Source: an uncultured bacterium (GTDB taxonomy: Bacteria > Bacteroidota > Bacteroidia > Bacteroidales > CAIWKO01). From it: a stretch of 43,646 nucleotides of DNA. Below the pieces are notes generated by a model, which saw only the letters and a program-made list of their open reading frames with translations, was not told the origin of the DNA and made no database searches. The stretch covers positions 1-43,646 of the forward strand of contig CAIOYH010000049.1 in the NCBI GenBank assembly GCA_903862465.1, in the 5' to 3' direction. Shown here one piece after another: positions 7,180-15,914 of this stretch; the first letter of the stretch is position 1; each line of letters starts with the position of its first letter. The position numbers and the translations under genes were made by a program.

Positions 7180-7452
7180 TTTCCAATTTAATTCTTCCCC
7201 GAAATATATTAATTCCCCTCCAAAATATATTAATTCCCCTCCAAAATAAATTATTTTCCCTGCGAAATAAATTAATTCCTCTCTGAAATAAATTAATTCC
7301 TCCCCAAAATAAATTAATATCCCTCCAAAATAAATTAATTCCTCTCCAATATTAATTAATTCCTCCCCGATATTAATTAATATATCTCCATTATTAATTT
7401 ATTATTCTTCGAAATTAATTCATTATTCGCCATTATTAATTTTGAAGTTAGC
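7180..7452. repeat. 21-bp tandem array, about 13 units
   Basis: Units begin at 7201 and every 21 bp after that up to 7432, with a degenerate unit at 7180. Each unit is an AAATAAATTAATT-like AT part followed by a CCTCTCC-like pyrimidine part; the AT part drifts toward TATTAATTAAT on the right. No unit is longer or shorter than 21 bp although many bases differ. Read on the minus strand most of the array is open with a 7-residue period, but it has no start codon there and in-frame stops at the right end, so I treat it as non-coding. Confidence 0.92.
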
Positions 7453-7512
7453 AGATGATTTCGAAGTGTTTTTTTAATAATATAGTTAGCATAATAAATT
7501 GCTGTTGTTCGA

Positions 7513-7616
7513 GGGTTGCACCTTCGAAATCAATAAAATATAGTTTGCAACTACCATTTAGCTCTTAGGCTATATAATAAAGGAACGATTCAGTTTAGTT
7601 AAGGTTCTACCTCAGT
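7513..7616 (+). repeat. Array-associated dispersed repeat, copy 1
   Basis: GGGTTGCACCTTCGAAA, then TAGTTTGCAACTACCATTTA and further on CTACCTCAGTC, correspond in order to a segment at 43031-43102. The copy starts about 60 bp after the 21-bp array. TTGCA and TGCAA form an inverted pair. Confidence 0.65.
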
Positions 7617-7656
7617 CAAAAGTATATTGACACCCGCTGCATATTAAAAAAGTTTG

Positions 7657-7664
7657 TACCTTTG
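7657..7664 (+). promoter_or_regulatory. -7 promoter box TACCTTTG
   Basis: An exact TAnnTTTG match followed by GC, 114 bp before the SDR gene. The nearest TTG lies 27 bp upstream, so the -33 element is weak or absent. Confidence 0.5.
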
Positions 7665-7778
7665 CAGTTAGTTTATAGAAGTCAATCAACAATAACTGTA
7701 AAATCATTTAATAATTCAATCATAAATGACGCTTTAAGGCTCAATAAAAAATTACAAACCTATTAAAACAAAAACAAT

Positions 7779-8708
7779 ATGCAAACCATTTTAGGATCAG
7801 GCGGCGGTATCGGCATACCTTTAGCCACAGCATTAAGTAACTATACCAACGAGATTCGTTTGGTGAGCAGAAATCCAAAAAAGATAAACGCTACTGATGA
7901 ACTATGTCCGATAGATGTGAACGATTTGATTCAGATTGACAAGGCGATAGCGGGGAGCGAAGTGGTGTATGTCACCATAGGTTTTGAGTATAAATTGAAG
8001 GTGTGGCAAGCCGTTTGGGTTCCATTTCTGCAGGCGGTTATTGAAGCCTGCAAAAAGCATGGCGCCAAGTTAGTGTTTTTTGACAATGTTTATATGTATG
8101 CCAAAACTGCCATTCCATTTATGACGGAAGATGCCCCCTTGCAACCGCCAAGCAAAAAAGGCGAAATCCGTTTGCAACTGCATGAAATGATTATGAACCA
8201 AGTGGAGAAAAACCAACTGACAGCACTCATTGCCCGTGCAGCAGATTTCTACGGACCCGACAATAAGAATAGTATGCTGACCCTTACTGTTGCCGACAAT
8301 TTTATAAAAGGCAAAAAAGCACAAATGTTTGGCAATCTCAGCAAAATACATACCTTTACCTATACGCCCGATGCCGCCAAAGCTACGGCGCTGTTAGGCA
8401 ACACTTCGGATGCATATAATCAGGTTTGGCATCTGCCCACCACCAAGGAACCTCTCACCAATCAACAGTGGGTAGAATTGATTGCAGATGCACTTAATGT
8501 GGAAGCCAAAATACAATCTGTACCTGCGTGGATGCTGCATCTCTTGGGTGTGTTTATTCCTATAATGAAAGAATTCCCGGAGATGCTCTATCAATACGAA
8601 CAAGATTATATATTCGACAGCAGTAAGTTTGAAAAACGTTTTGGCATGACAGCCACTCCACCAAAAGAAGGTGTCAGGATACTGATTGAGCAGTTGAAAG
8701 GGCGGTGA
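7779..8708 (+). CDS. Atypical SDR, NAD(P)-dependent epimerase/dehydratase-like protein
   Basis: This 309-residue protein starts with a beta strand and the Rossmann glycine motif GSGGGIG (residues 6-12). It follows the extended SDR pattern with VVYVTIGFEYKL, KLVFFDNVYMYAKT (the SxxVYG region) and ARAADFYGPDN. The catalytic YxxxK at the expected later position is absent: the region after PPSKKGEI has no suitable Tyr-Lys pair. The N-terminal glycine motif is very close to the start, as in atypical SDRs that bind NAD(P)H as sensors or isomerases. C-terminal residues LPTTKEPLTNQQWVEL resemble NmrA/epimerase tails. Substrate is unknown. It stands alone behind its own promoter. Confidence 0.85.
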   Translation: MQTILGSGGGIGIPLATALSNYTNEIRLVSRNPKKINATDELCPIDVNDLIQIDKAIAGSEVVYVTIGFEYKLKVWQAVWVPFLQAVIEACKKHGAKLVFFDNVYMYAKTAIPFMTEDAPLQPPSKKGEIRLQLHEMIMNQVEKNQLTALIARAADFYGPDNKNSMLTLTVADNFIKGKKAQMFGNLSKIHTFTYTPDAAKATALLGNTSDAYNQVWHLPTTKEPLTNQQWVELIADALNVEAKIQSVPAWMLHLLGVFIPIMKEFPEMLYQYEQDYIFDSSKFEKRFGMTATPPKEGVRILIEQLKGR

Positions 8709-8922
8709 CAAATACCAAGTCCAAATTCCAAGCTCCAAATCCCAAGCTCCAAATCCCAAGGCTAAGCACTACTGTATTAACCCCGACATTTCATGTACGG
8801 GACAGGTTACGAATTTTCGAATTACGAATGCGGCTAAGCACTAAGAAAAAACAATAGAACAATTCAACAATAAAGCAGTCCCATTAATGACTAATAACCA
8901 TTAATGACAAAGAATGACCATA
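8709..8922. repeat. Intergenic words A, B, C and D in order between convergent genes
   Basis: Word A is CCAAGCTCCAAATC repeated with a 14-bp period (8709-8760). Word B is CTAAGCACTAAGAAAA (8834-8849). Word C is CAATAGAACAATTCAACAAT (8852-8871). Word D is three AATGAC motifs with CCATTAATGAC (8881-8922). The last AATGAC lies directly after the stop codon of the minus-strand gene that ends at 8925. Confidence 0.75.
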
Positions 8923-8924
8923 AT

Positions 8925-9680
8925 CTATTCCCTATTCTTCGCCTTTTTCTTCTTATCTTTCTTGGTGAATTTGAATTTTTCGGGGAGATATTTCTCGTTT
9001 AAGTAATAGAGTAAGCGGACAGTAATAACATTATTATATTGATTGCGCGTCCATGGATCAACGTTTCCCGGGTCAGGATCGTAATAGCGACTACGAATCT
9101 TAGCCATCGAATAGGAATAGCGGATATTAAATTTTAGATGTTTCCAAACACGAAACCGAATATCTGCAATCACAGAGAAATCGTTTTTCGATTTATACAA
9201 TATAGTGCCCGGGCGTTCCCATTGCTGTGCAATATTCCATTCTTTTTCTTTGAACGATACCATGCGTCCCCACGAAAACCCTAATCCAAAGGTCCACGTG
9301 CTGCGGTCTTCAAAATGAACCATGATAGGTGCGGTCAGATAATTCCACTTCAAGGAATAATACGGAAGTTGTTGCCCTGAATCAGCAGTAGAATTGGGTA
9401 TTTTTTGGAATGCCCCTTTTTCATCATACAACACTTCGACGCTTAAGGAAAAGCGATGCCCCAAAGGTAGTATGCCGCCAAATCCCACATTCGCTCCTAC
9501 TTTATGAAAACCATATACCTGATCCCCATCCACCTGAGTGAGATTGACACCACCGATCAGTATGCCTTTAATCTCGCGGTCAACATTAATTTTTTTCGCT
9601 TCTTCCTTCTCTTGAGAAAAGGATCTGAGGAAGGATAGCTGTAGCAGCAGCAATAGGTAAAGTAGATATTTTAATTTCAT
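8925..9680 (-). CDS. Outer membrane beta-barrel protein
   Basis: The likely start is the ATG at 9680 (251 residues), because the -7 promoter box lies at 9707-9714 and an upstream ATG at 9728 would precede transcription. The signal peptide MKLKYLLYLLLLLQLSFLRS ends near FSQ. The rest alternates aromatic and polar residues as in the Bacteroidota outer-membrane beta-barrel family, with repeated amphipathic strands such as GVNLTQVDGDQVYGFHKVGA, FSLSVEVLYDEKGAFQ and FNIRYSYSMAKIRSRYY. The C-terminus is a very basic tail (KKDKKKKAKNRE), unusual for a barrel that should end in an aromatic residue. Cargo or ligand is unknown. Confidence 0.82.
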   Translation of the reverse strand: MKLKYLLYLLLLLQLSFLRSFSQEKEEAKKINVDREIKGILIGGVNLTQVDGDQVYGFHKVGANVGFGGILPLGHRFSLSVEVLYDEKGAFQKIPNSTADSGQQLPYYSLKWNYLTAPIMVHFEDRSTWTFGLGFSWGRMVSFKEKEWNIAQQWERPGTILYKSKNDFSVIADIRFRVWKHLKFNIRYSYSMAKIRSRYYDPDPGNVDPWTRNQYNNVITVRLLYYLNEKYLPEKFKFTKKDKKKKAKNRE

Positions 9681-9706
9681 AATAAAACGGCATGAATAAG
9701 ATGATG

Positions 9707-9714
9707 CAAAATTA
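9707..9714 (-). promoter_or_regulatory. -7 promoter box TAATTTTG
   Basis: Read on the minus strand the box is TAATTTTG followed by C. Its position between ATG codons at 9728 and 9680 decides the start of the barrel gene in favour of 9680. Confidence 0.5.
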
Positions 9715-9774
9715 AAGGATTTTTTCATAGAATCCTTAAACTTTAACGAAATAGATGGCGCTAAATTGTAAGAT

Positions 9775-9813
9775 GAAAAAAAAAACCGCCTGCAACGTAA
9801 GTTACAGGCGGTT
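9775..9813 (-). terminator. Rho-independent terminator of the pyrophosphatase gene
   Basis: On the minus strand AACCGCCTG (9813-9805) and CAGGCGGTT (9792-9784) form a strong stem extended by AAC/GTT, followed by a run of T. It begins 21 bp after the hppA stop codon. Confidence 0.9.
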
Positions 9814-9833
9814 TTCGTATCAGAAAAATACGA

Positions 9834-12293
9834 TTAAATTTTATCTGATTTAATTCTCATTTTATAGAATGAACGCCAAACAAATACCAAAGCAATGGCA
9901 AAGAATACAACACCTGCATAAGGAGCATAGTCTCTGAAGTTTGGTGAAATGGCAATTTCCATTGCTAACAATCCAAACAAAGTGGTGAACTTAATGATAG
10001 GGTTCAAAGCTACAGACGATGTGTCTTTGAAAGGATCGCCAACAGTATCTCCAACAATAGAAGCATCATGCAAAGGAGTTCCTTTTTCTCTTAAATCTAC
10101 TTCAATAACTTTTTTAGCATTATCCCAACATCCGCCGGCATTCGCCATGAAGATAGCTTGGAACAAACCAAAGACAGCAATCGAAATCAGATAACTGATA
10201 AATAAAGCAACGGCATTGTTTCCGCCAATGCCTGATGGGGAAGAAAGACATGCAAAAGCTAATGCAAAGAAGAAAATACCCACGAAGATATTAAACATAC
10301 CTTTTTGTGCATATTGTGTACAGATTTTTACCACTTCAATAGATTTAGCAGTATCCGCTTTTTTAGGAGCATCAGGGTCAAGGTTGATGTTTCTTTTGAT
10401 ATACTCAACAGCTCTGTAAGCACCGGTAGTAACGGCTTGCATAGAAGCACCCGTAAACCAATAGATAACGCAACCACCTAAGATAAATCCAAGGATTGAA
10501 TAAGGATTCAGTAAGTTAAGAATGGTTTCAGGTTTAACGCCCAAGGTTTTTTCTATCATCAAAATCAAAGCGAAGATCATGGTGGTAGCACCCACAACAG
10601 CCGTACCTATCAGTACAGGTTTTGCGGTTGCTTTAAATGTGTTACCGGCACCATCATTGGCTTCAAGATAATATTTAGATTTCTCCCAATCAGGTTTGAA
10701 ACCAAATTCTTTTTCAATTTCTGCACTAGCTGTTTCTTTATCTTCTTCGATTAACGAAAGTTCATAAACTGATTGAGCATTATCGGTAACAGGACCATAA
10801 CTGTCAACAGCAATCGTAACAGGACCCATGCCTAACAAACCAAAAGCTACCAAACCAAAGGCAAAGATAGAAGGATAAATCATGATAGCATCCAATCCAA
10901 ATGTACTAGCGAAATACGCAATGAACATCAATACAAAGAATACTAAACCTGTCCAAATGGCACTGAAATTACCTGCAACCAAACCCGAAAGGATAACGAG
11001 AGAAGCACCGCCTTCACGACCTGCCGCAACAACTTCTTGTACGTGGGACGATTTAGGTGATGTAAATATTTTTGTGAACTCAGGAATCAAAGCGCCACCG
11101 ATAGTACCACAACTGATGATGGTTGAAAGTATCCACCACATATCGGTATGTCCGTTTAAGTCAGGAATTAAAATGTAGCTAGCTACAAAAGTAACAACAA
11201 TTGAAAGTAAAGAAGTAATCCAAACCAAGCTTGTCAATGGTTTTTCGAAATCTAAATCTTCTTTGCCGCTATAACGAGCATTAGCATACATGCCATTGAT
11301 GTAGAAAGCAACGATGGACGTAATAATCATCAGGATACGCATCACGAAAATCCATACCAATAATTTTACTTTTAAATCGCTAGTGATTAAGTCGGTCATG
11401 CCAAAAGCAGCACCACCAACAGCGAGAAGGATGAAAGAAATTAAAGCAACACCTGTTACACCGTATGTTTCGAAACCGTCAGCAGTTGGTCCAACTGAAT
11501 CGCCAGCATTGTCACCTGTACAGTCAGCAATAACACCGGGATTGCGTGGGTCATCTTCGCCAATTTTGAAAACCACTTTCATTAAGTCGGAACCAATGTC
11601 AGCAATCTTGGTAAAGATACCACCTGCGATACGCAAAGCAGAAGCACCTAAAGATTCACCAATGGCAAAACCAATAAAACATGCTCCGGCTAATTCGCCC
11701 GGCATAAATAATAAAATAATCAACATCAACATCAACTCAACACAAATCAATACAACTCCAATGCTCATACCGGCATCTAAAGGAATATGTAATAATTTTA
11801 ATGGGTTTTTGCGCAATGAGGCAAATGCCATACGAGCATTAGCTAAGGTATTCATTCTGATACCAAAAGCAGCTACTGAATAGGAACCTAAAATACCAAT
11901 TACGGTCCATGTGATGATTAAAGCTACTGAACCAAAACGTGCTCCTGCTGTTTCTCCGATAGGAGATAGAAATCCAAAGTAACCTGCAACAGCAGCGCCG
12001 ATGAATAAAAATAAAATAGCAAGGAACTTTCCTTGTTGCTTCAGATAAGCTCTACATGTTTGGTAAATAACTTCTGCAATGTCGAGCATTGATTTGTGAG
12101 CAGGAAGTTTCTTTACTTTCATGAATTGGTACAATCCAAAAAGCAATCCAAGAATGGTTACCACGAAACCATAATAAAGGATGTGTTGGTCCTTAATGGC
12201 TTCAGGGATTTTTAAATCAGCTTCACTTCCGAAAGTGAGCGCAGGCATCAACAGTAGTAATGCGGGCAATAATTTCTGAGTAATTCTTTTCAT
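9834..12293 (-). CDS. hppA: Membrane-bound ion-pumping pyrophosphatase
   Basis: This 819-residue protein has about 16 membrane segments and couples hydrolysis of pyrophosphate to ion transport across the inner membrane. Family motifs are DDPRNPGVIAD with GDNAGDSVGPTAD (Mg-pyrophosphate binding), VDSYGPVTDNAQ, and the C-terminal HDASIVGDTVGDPFKDTSS. The usual DVGADLVGKVE motif is changed to DIGSDLMKVVFKIGE. The motif that decides potassium dependence reads GNTFKAT, with Lys where potassium-dependent enzymes have Ala, which points to a potassium-independent proton pump. An N-terminal signal-like segment (ALTFGSEADLK) precedes the first pump helix. It is a single-gene transcript with a strong terminator. 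Confidence 0.95.
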   Translation of the reverse strand: MKRITQKLLPALLLLMPALTFGSEADLKIPEAIKDQHILYYGFVVTILGLLFGLYQFMKVKKLPAHKSMLDIAEVIYQTCRAYLKQQGKFLAILFLFIGAAVAGYFGFLSPIGETAGARFGSVALIITWTVIGILGSYSVAAFGIRMNTLANARMAFASLRKNPLKLLHIPLDAGMSIGVVLICVELMLMLIILLFMPGELAGACFIGFAIGESLGASALRIAGGIFTKIADIGSDLMKVVFKIGEDDPRNPGVIADCTGDNAGDSVGPTADGFETYGVTGVALISFILLAVGGAAFGMTDLITSDLKVKLLVWIFVMRILMIITSIVAFYINGMYANARYSGKEDLDFEKPLTSLVWITSLLSIVVTFVASYILIPDLNGHTDMWWILSTIISCGTIGGALIPEFTKIFTSPKSSHVQEVVAAGREGGASLVILSGLVAGNFSAIWTGLVFFVLMFIAYFASTFGLDAIMIYPSIFAFGLVAFGLLGMGPVTIAVDSYGPVTDNAQSVYELSLIEEDKETASAEIEKEFGFKPDWEKSKYYLEANDGAGNTFKATAKPVLIGTAVVGATTMIFALILMIEKTLGVKPETILNLLNPYSILGFILGGCVIYWFTGASMQAVTTGAYRAVEYIKRNINLDPDAPKKADTAKSIEVVKICTQYAQKGMFNIFVGIFFFALAFACLSSPSGIGGNNAVALFISYLISIAVFGLFQAIFMANAGGCWDNAKKVIEVDLREKGTPLHDASIVGDTVGDPFKDTSSVALNPIIKFTTLFGLLAMEIAISPNFRDYAPYAGVVFFAIALVFVWRSFYKMRIKSDKI

Positions 12294-12315
12294 AAATGTT
12301 TTAAATAATTAATTG

Positions 12316-12340
12316 TGCGCAAAAATACTAATTTTGCGCA
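12316..12340 (-). promoter_or_regulatory. hppA promoter with an overlapping palindrome
   Basis: On the minus strand the -7 box TATTTTTG lies at 12320-12327. TGCGCAAAA (12316-12324) and TTTTGCGCA (12332-12340) are perfect inverted arms of 9 bp that straddle it, so a dimeric regulator could block or assist the polymerase here. Confidence 0.55.
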
Positions 12341-12611
12341 TAGTAACGGAATAATTAACTGATTAATCCACTGATTTATGTCATAATTTTTGATGAAGTT
12401 TTCCAAGTTATCCCCCAAAGGTATGTTTTCAGAGGATAATTTTCATCAAAAAGCAACAACAAAAACATCCTCTATGGCTTGTATAGTAAGGAATGCAGCA
12501 TATTGTTATGGTAGGCACTTATCAATCCATATCGAGGAAGCTAGATTAGGGTGCTAATAAGTCGGTTTAAAATAAATTTCATCTAGTTTTAGTTTTTTTC
12601 TAGATTATAAG
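12341..12611. other. Intergenic region between divergent promoters, inverted repeats only
   Basis: No gene seen. TTTTTGATGAA at 12387-12397 pairs perfectly with TTCATCAAAAA at 12442-12452, enclosing a 44-nt loop. AGAGGAT near 12432 pairs with ATCCTCT near 12471. Confidence 0.5.
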
Positions 12612-12619
12612 TATCTTTG
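12612..12619 (+). promoter_or_regulatory. -7 promoter box TATCTTTG
   Basis: An exact TAnnTTTG match followed by CA, 47 bp before the BFN gene. A T-rich stretch stands at the -33 position. Confidence 0.55.
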
Positions 12620-12666
12620 CATATACTTTTATTTATTGAATATGCACTTTTAATTTTATTCTGTTA

Positions 12667-13263
12667 ATGGAAAAGATAAAGCTTGAAGTTATCGGAATCA
12701 CGTACAGCCAAACTCAAACAGACACCTATGCTTTGGTGCTTGAGGATTGTAGGACTAAGAAACAATTACCCATATTGATAGGTCATGCGGAAGCGCAATC
12801 TATTGCCATCGCCTTGGAAGGCATTGTACCTCCACGACCTTTGGCGCATGACTTGTTTAGGGGCTTTGCCGGTTGTTTTAATATCAGCCTTATTGAGGTG
12901 ATTATTGTAAAACTAGTGGATGGAGTTTTTTATTCGCAGTTGGTTTTCACGGATGGCAATAAAATAGCCGAAATTGACTCGCGCACCTCGGATGCCATCG
13001 CTTTAGCCTTGCGCTTCGAATGTCCGGTGTATGCTTATGAGCCCGTGATGCAGGCTGCGCGCGACGTGGAAAATGATTTCAAGGAAGATAAAAAGTCCCC
13101 GCAATATGACGGCAGCAATCCACCTCCTTTGGGGGGCTCTGCGGACTTTGATTATAGTTTCTTCTCGTATGATGAATTGGAGGAACAACTCAGGGAAGCC
13201 ATAGAAGAGGAAGATTATGAAAAGGCATCGAAGCTACGCGACGAATTAAACAAAAGAAAATAA
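12667..13263 (+). CDS. Bifunctional nuclease (BFN/DUF151) domain protein with C-terminal UVR motif
   Basis: This 198-residue protein begins with a BFN (DUF151) domain at about residues 1-135: LPILIGHAEAQSIAIALEG, RPLAHDLF, and DSRTSDAIALALRFECPVYA. The C-terminal EELEEQLREAIEEEDYEKAS-type segment is a UVR motif, the UvrB/UvrC contact helix pair (about 160-198). Proteins of this layout are widespread in Bacteroidota and are proposed to be nucleases linked to stress or nucleotide excision repair; direct evidence for the bacterial proteins is thin. It is followed by the nucleoside transporter gene after 26 nt, so the two are likely cotranscribed. Confidence 0.92.
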   Translation: MEKIKLEVIGITYSQTQTDTYALVLEDCRTKKQLPILIGHAEAQSIAIALEGIVPPRPLAHDLFRGFAGCFNISLIEVIIVKLVDGVFYSQLVFTDGNKIAEIDSRTSDAIALALRFECPVYAYEPVMQAARDVENDFKEDKKSPQYDGSNPPPLGGSADFDYSFFSYDELEEQLREAIEEEDYEKASKLRDELNKRK

Positions 13264-13289
13264 TACCCACAACTAATACTATAAAATAT

Positions 13290-14555
13290 ATGAATACAAA
13301 CACAAATCTAAAGTACCGCCTAGTAGGGATGAGTTTTTTTCAATTCTTTGTATGGGGCGCATGGCTAATCACTATCGGGACCTATTGTTTCAATGCCAAA
13401 GGATGGACGGGTGCTCAATTTGGTGCGATATTTTCCACCTTGGCGCTGTCGTCGCTGTTTATGCCTGCTCTCACGGGAATCATCGCCGACAAATGGCTCA
13501 ATGCGGAGAAATTATATGGCATCCTGCATATTTTATATGGAGTAATGTTGTTTTATGTGCCTTATGTAAATAGCCCTGATGTGTTGTATTGGGTCATTTT
13601 TGTGGCTATGATTTTCTATATGCCCACCATCTCTTTGTCGAATACTATCGCTTATAGCATCCTGAAAAGGAATAATTTTGATGTTGTGAAAGACTTTCCT
13701 CCTATTCGTGTTTGGGGCACTATCGGATTTATTGTTGCTATGTGGATTACCAACCTGACGGGAAGCAAGGCAAACGCCAACCAATTTGTTATTGGGGCAA
13801 TAGCCGCCATCGCTTTGGGAATCTATTCGTTCACTTTGCCGAAATGTCCTCCGCAGAAATCAATCTCAAAGGGAGCGTCGTTCGTTGAAATGATTGGATT
13901 AAACGCCTTCAAGCTGTTCGCAAATTATAAGATGGCTATGTTTTTTCTGTTCGCCATGTTTTTGGGTGCCGCCCTTCAACTTACCAATATGTATGGCGAT
14001 TCCTTCCTCGACGACTTTAGGAATATCCCCCAATATGCGGATTCTATCGTAGTGAAATATTCTACTATTATCATGTCCATCTCGCAGATATCAGAAACCT
14101 TGTTTATCCTTACGATTCCGTTCTTCCTGAAACGCTTCGGCATCAAGAATGTGATGTTATTTGCTATGATTGCTTGGGTGTTGCGTTTCGCCTTGTTTGC
14201 TTATGGCAATCCGTCGGAAGGTTTGTGGATGATTATTTTGTCGTGTATTGTTTATGGCATGGCGTTCGACTTTTTCAATATCTCGGGGTCCTTGTTTGTG
14301 GAAACCACCACCGACTCTAAGATACGGGCAAGCGCACAAGGTATGTTTATGATGATGACCAATGGCGTCGGAGCCTACTTGGGAAGCAAAATCAGCGGCT
14401 TTGTTATTGATACGTATTTCACGACGAATCAAAGTAAAGATTGGCATGGCATTTGGCTGACTTTTGCCATATATTCGTTGATAGTGGCTCTTTTGTTTGC
14501 CCTTTTGTTCAAGCATAAGCATGACCCCAAAGCCCTAACAGGTGTTAGCCATTAG
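13290..14555 (+). CDS. MFS nucleoside:H+ symporter, NupG/XapB family
   Basis: This 421-residue inner-membrane protein has about 12 membrane segments. It matches the nucleoside permease family of MFS transporters: QFFVWGAWLITIGTYCF near the N-terminus, SLFMPALTGIIADKWLNAEK, PPIRVWGTIGFIVAMW at about 140, and a central MYGDSFLDDF region. It should import nucleosides with protons. The gene sits between the BFN nuclease and GAPDH genes in the same direction, with gaps of 26 and 51 nt, which suggests an operon linking nucleic-acid breakdown products with central metabolism. Confidence 0.9.
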   Translation: MNTNTNLKYRLVGMSFFQFFVWGAWLITIGTYCFNAKGWTGAQFGAIFSTLALSSLFMPALTGIIADKWLNAEKLYGILHILYGVMLFYVPYVNSPDVLYWVIFVAMIFYMPTISLSNTIAYSILKRNNFDVVKDFPPIRVWGTIGFIVAMWITNLTGSKANANQFVIGAIAAIALGIYSFTLPKCPPQKSISKGASFVEMIGLNAFKLFANYKMAMFFLFAMFLGAALQLTNMYGDSFLDDFRNIPQYADSIVVKYSTIIMSISQISETLFILTIPFFLKRFGIKNVMLFAMIAWVLRFALFAYGNPSEGLWMIILSCIVYGMAFDFFNISGSLFVETTTDSKIRASAQGMFMMMTNGVGAYLGSKISGFVIDTYFTTNQSKDWHGIWLTFAIYSLIVALLFALLFKHKHDPKALTGVSH

Positions 14556-14606
14556 GCTGCCGTGGGTGTGGGACGCGCATCTTTTTAACTTCTTATCTAA
14601 ACACAA

Positions 14607-15608
14607 ATGACAACTAAGATTGGTATCAACGGCTTTGGCAGGATAGGGAAGCTTGTCTTTAGATTATTACAACATAAACCTGATATAGAAATCGTTGGCA
14701 TCAACGACCCTGCGGATATCGTGACCTTGGCGCATCTGTTGAAGTATGACACCGCGCACGGACGCTTTGATGGGGAGGTGGCTATTGAGGGCGAAAGTTT
14801 GCGGGTGAACGGAAAGGCTATCGCGGTGTATCACGCTATGGCGCCGAGCGATATTCCCCAAACGATGCACGGGGCTGACATCGTGATAGAAGCTTCGGGC
14901 AAATTCACTACGCGGGAACAATTGGCGCAACATCTGAAGTCGGGGGCGCGCCGAGTGGTTTTGACCTGTCCGCCCAAGGGAACCCTAGACAAGACCATCA
15001 TCATCGGCATCAACGAAAATACGCTGACGGCTGACGACCACATCATCTCCAATGCTTCCTGCACCTCGAATTGCGTCGCACCCCTGCTGAAGGTGTTGCA
15101 AGAAACCTTCGGCATCAAAAGCGTGTTTATGAATACGGTGCATCCCGCGACTAACAACCAAAGCCTGATAGATGCGCCGCGAACTGACTTGCGAAGAGCC
15201 CGCACCGCGCTCACCAACATCATTCCGACCACCTCGACAGCGATACCCGTCATTATGGAGTTGATGCCTCATTTAGTAGGCAGGTTCGATGGCTTTGCTA
15301 CGCGGGTGCCTGTGGACGATGGGTCGCTGATTGAGCTGAATGCGGTGGTGGATCGGGAGACTTCTGTGGAGGAAATCAACGAGGTGTTTCGCATGGCTTC
15401 GGAAAAGCAATTGAAGGGGGTAATGGAGTTTACGAGGGATGCTATCGTGTCGAGCGACATCGTGGGCAATGCGCATTCGGTGGTGTTCGATGCGCTGATG
15501 ACCAAAGTGCTGCAAGGGAATTTCGTCCAAATAGTGGGATGGTACGATAACGAATATGGATACTCCAATCGCGTTGTGGACTTGATAGATTTGATTCGGG
15601 AGTTGTAG
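14607..15608 (+). CDS. gap: Glyceraldehyde-3-phosphate dehydrogenase, variant active-site loop
   Basis: This 333-residue protein is a type I GAPDH of glycolysis and gluconeogenesis. It has the NAD-binding GINGFGRIGK, Asp34 (GINDPAD) typical of NAD preference, the catalytic SNASCTSNC with Cys152, catalytic His179, and WYDNEYGYS near the end. The segment after the catalytic His is unusual: NTVHPATNNQSL replaces the common TTVHAYTNDQ, and NIIPTTSTAIPVIMELMPHL replaces NIIPTSTGAAKAV. The substrate-phosphate pocket may therefore differ. The gene has clearly higher GC than its left neighbours. Start choice is firm because the N-terminal glycine motif begins at residue 7. Confidence 0.95.
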   Translation: MTTKIGINGFGRIGKLVFRLLQHKPDIEIVGINDPADIVTLAHLLKYDTAHGRFDGEVAIEGESLRVNGKAIAVYHAMAPSDIPQTMHGADIVIEASGKFTTREQLAQHLKSGARRVVLTCPPKGTLDKTIIIGINENTLTADDHIISNASCTSNCVAPLLKVLQETFGIKSVFMNTVHPATNNQSLIDAPRTDLRRARTALTNIIPTTSTAIPVIMELMPHLVGRFDGFATRVPVDDGSLIELNAVVDRETSVEEINEVFRMASEKQLKGVMEFTRDAIVSSDIVGNAHSVVFDALMTKVLQGNFVQIVGWYDNEYGYSNRVVDLIDLIREL

Positions 15609-15914
15609 GGGGGTGGATTGTTGAATTGTTCTATTGTTGAATTGTTCTATTGTTGGTGGTTAATTTAGGGAGGATGTTGCCTTGAGCAGATAGTATCGTG
15701 AAGCACTCCGCATCCCTAAACCATAACGACAAGAATTACCACGAAGACACAAGGACACTAAGAACCACAAAGAATCGCCACCCTTACAAAACAACTTTTA
15801 TACGCTTCGTGTTGCTTGGTTTCTTAGTGCCTTCGTGGTAAGATATGGACGTTGCGTTGTGGGTGCGTAATGCATTCTTCCCTCGGGATATTCTCCCAAA
15901 ATTCTTCTTCTATA
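15609..15914. repeat. Intergenic words C and B, with B in inverted pair
   Basis: A 16-bp tandem unit GTTGAATTGTTCTATT (15618-15656) is word C in reverse orientation. ACCACGAAGACACAAGGACA and following bases (15738-15773) are word B, and the same word is inverted at 15803-15842 (CTTAGTGCCTTCGTGGTA). The pair of B copies can fold into a long imperfect stem between the convergent gap and queA genes. No gene is seen. Confidence 0.7.

Noticed and set aside
12387-12452. Riboswitch-like leader between hppA and the BFN gene
   Set aside because: The inverted repeats lie upstream of both promoters, so they are outside either transcript's leader, and no known riboswitch core was recognised.
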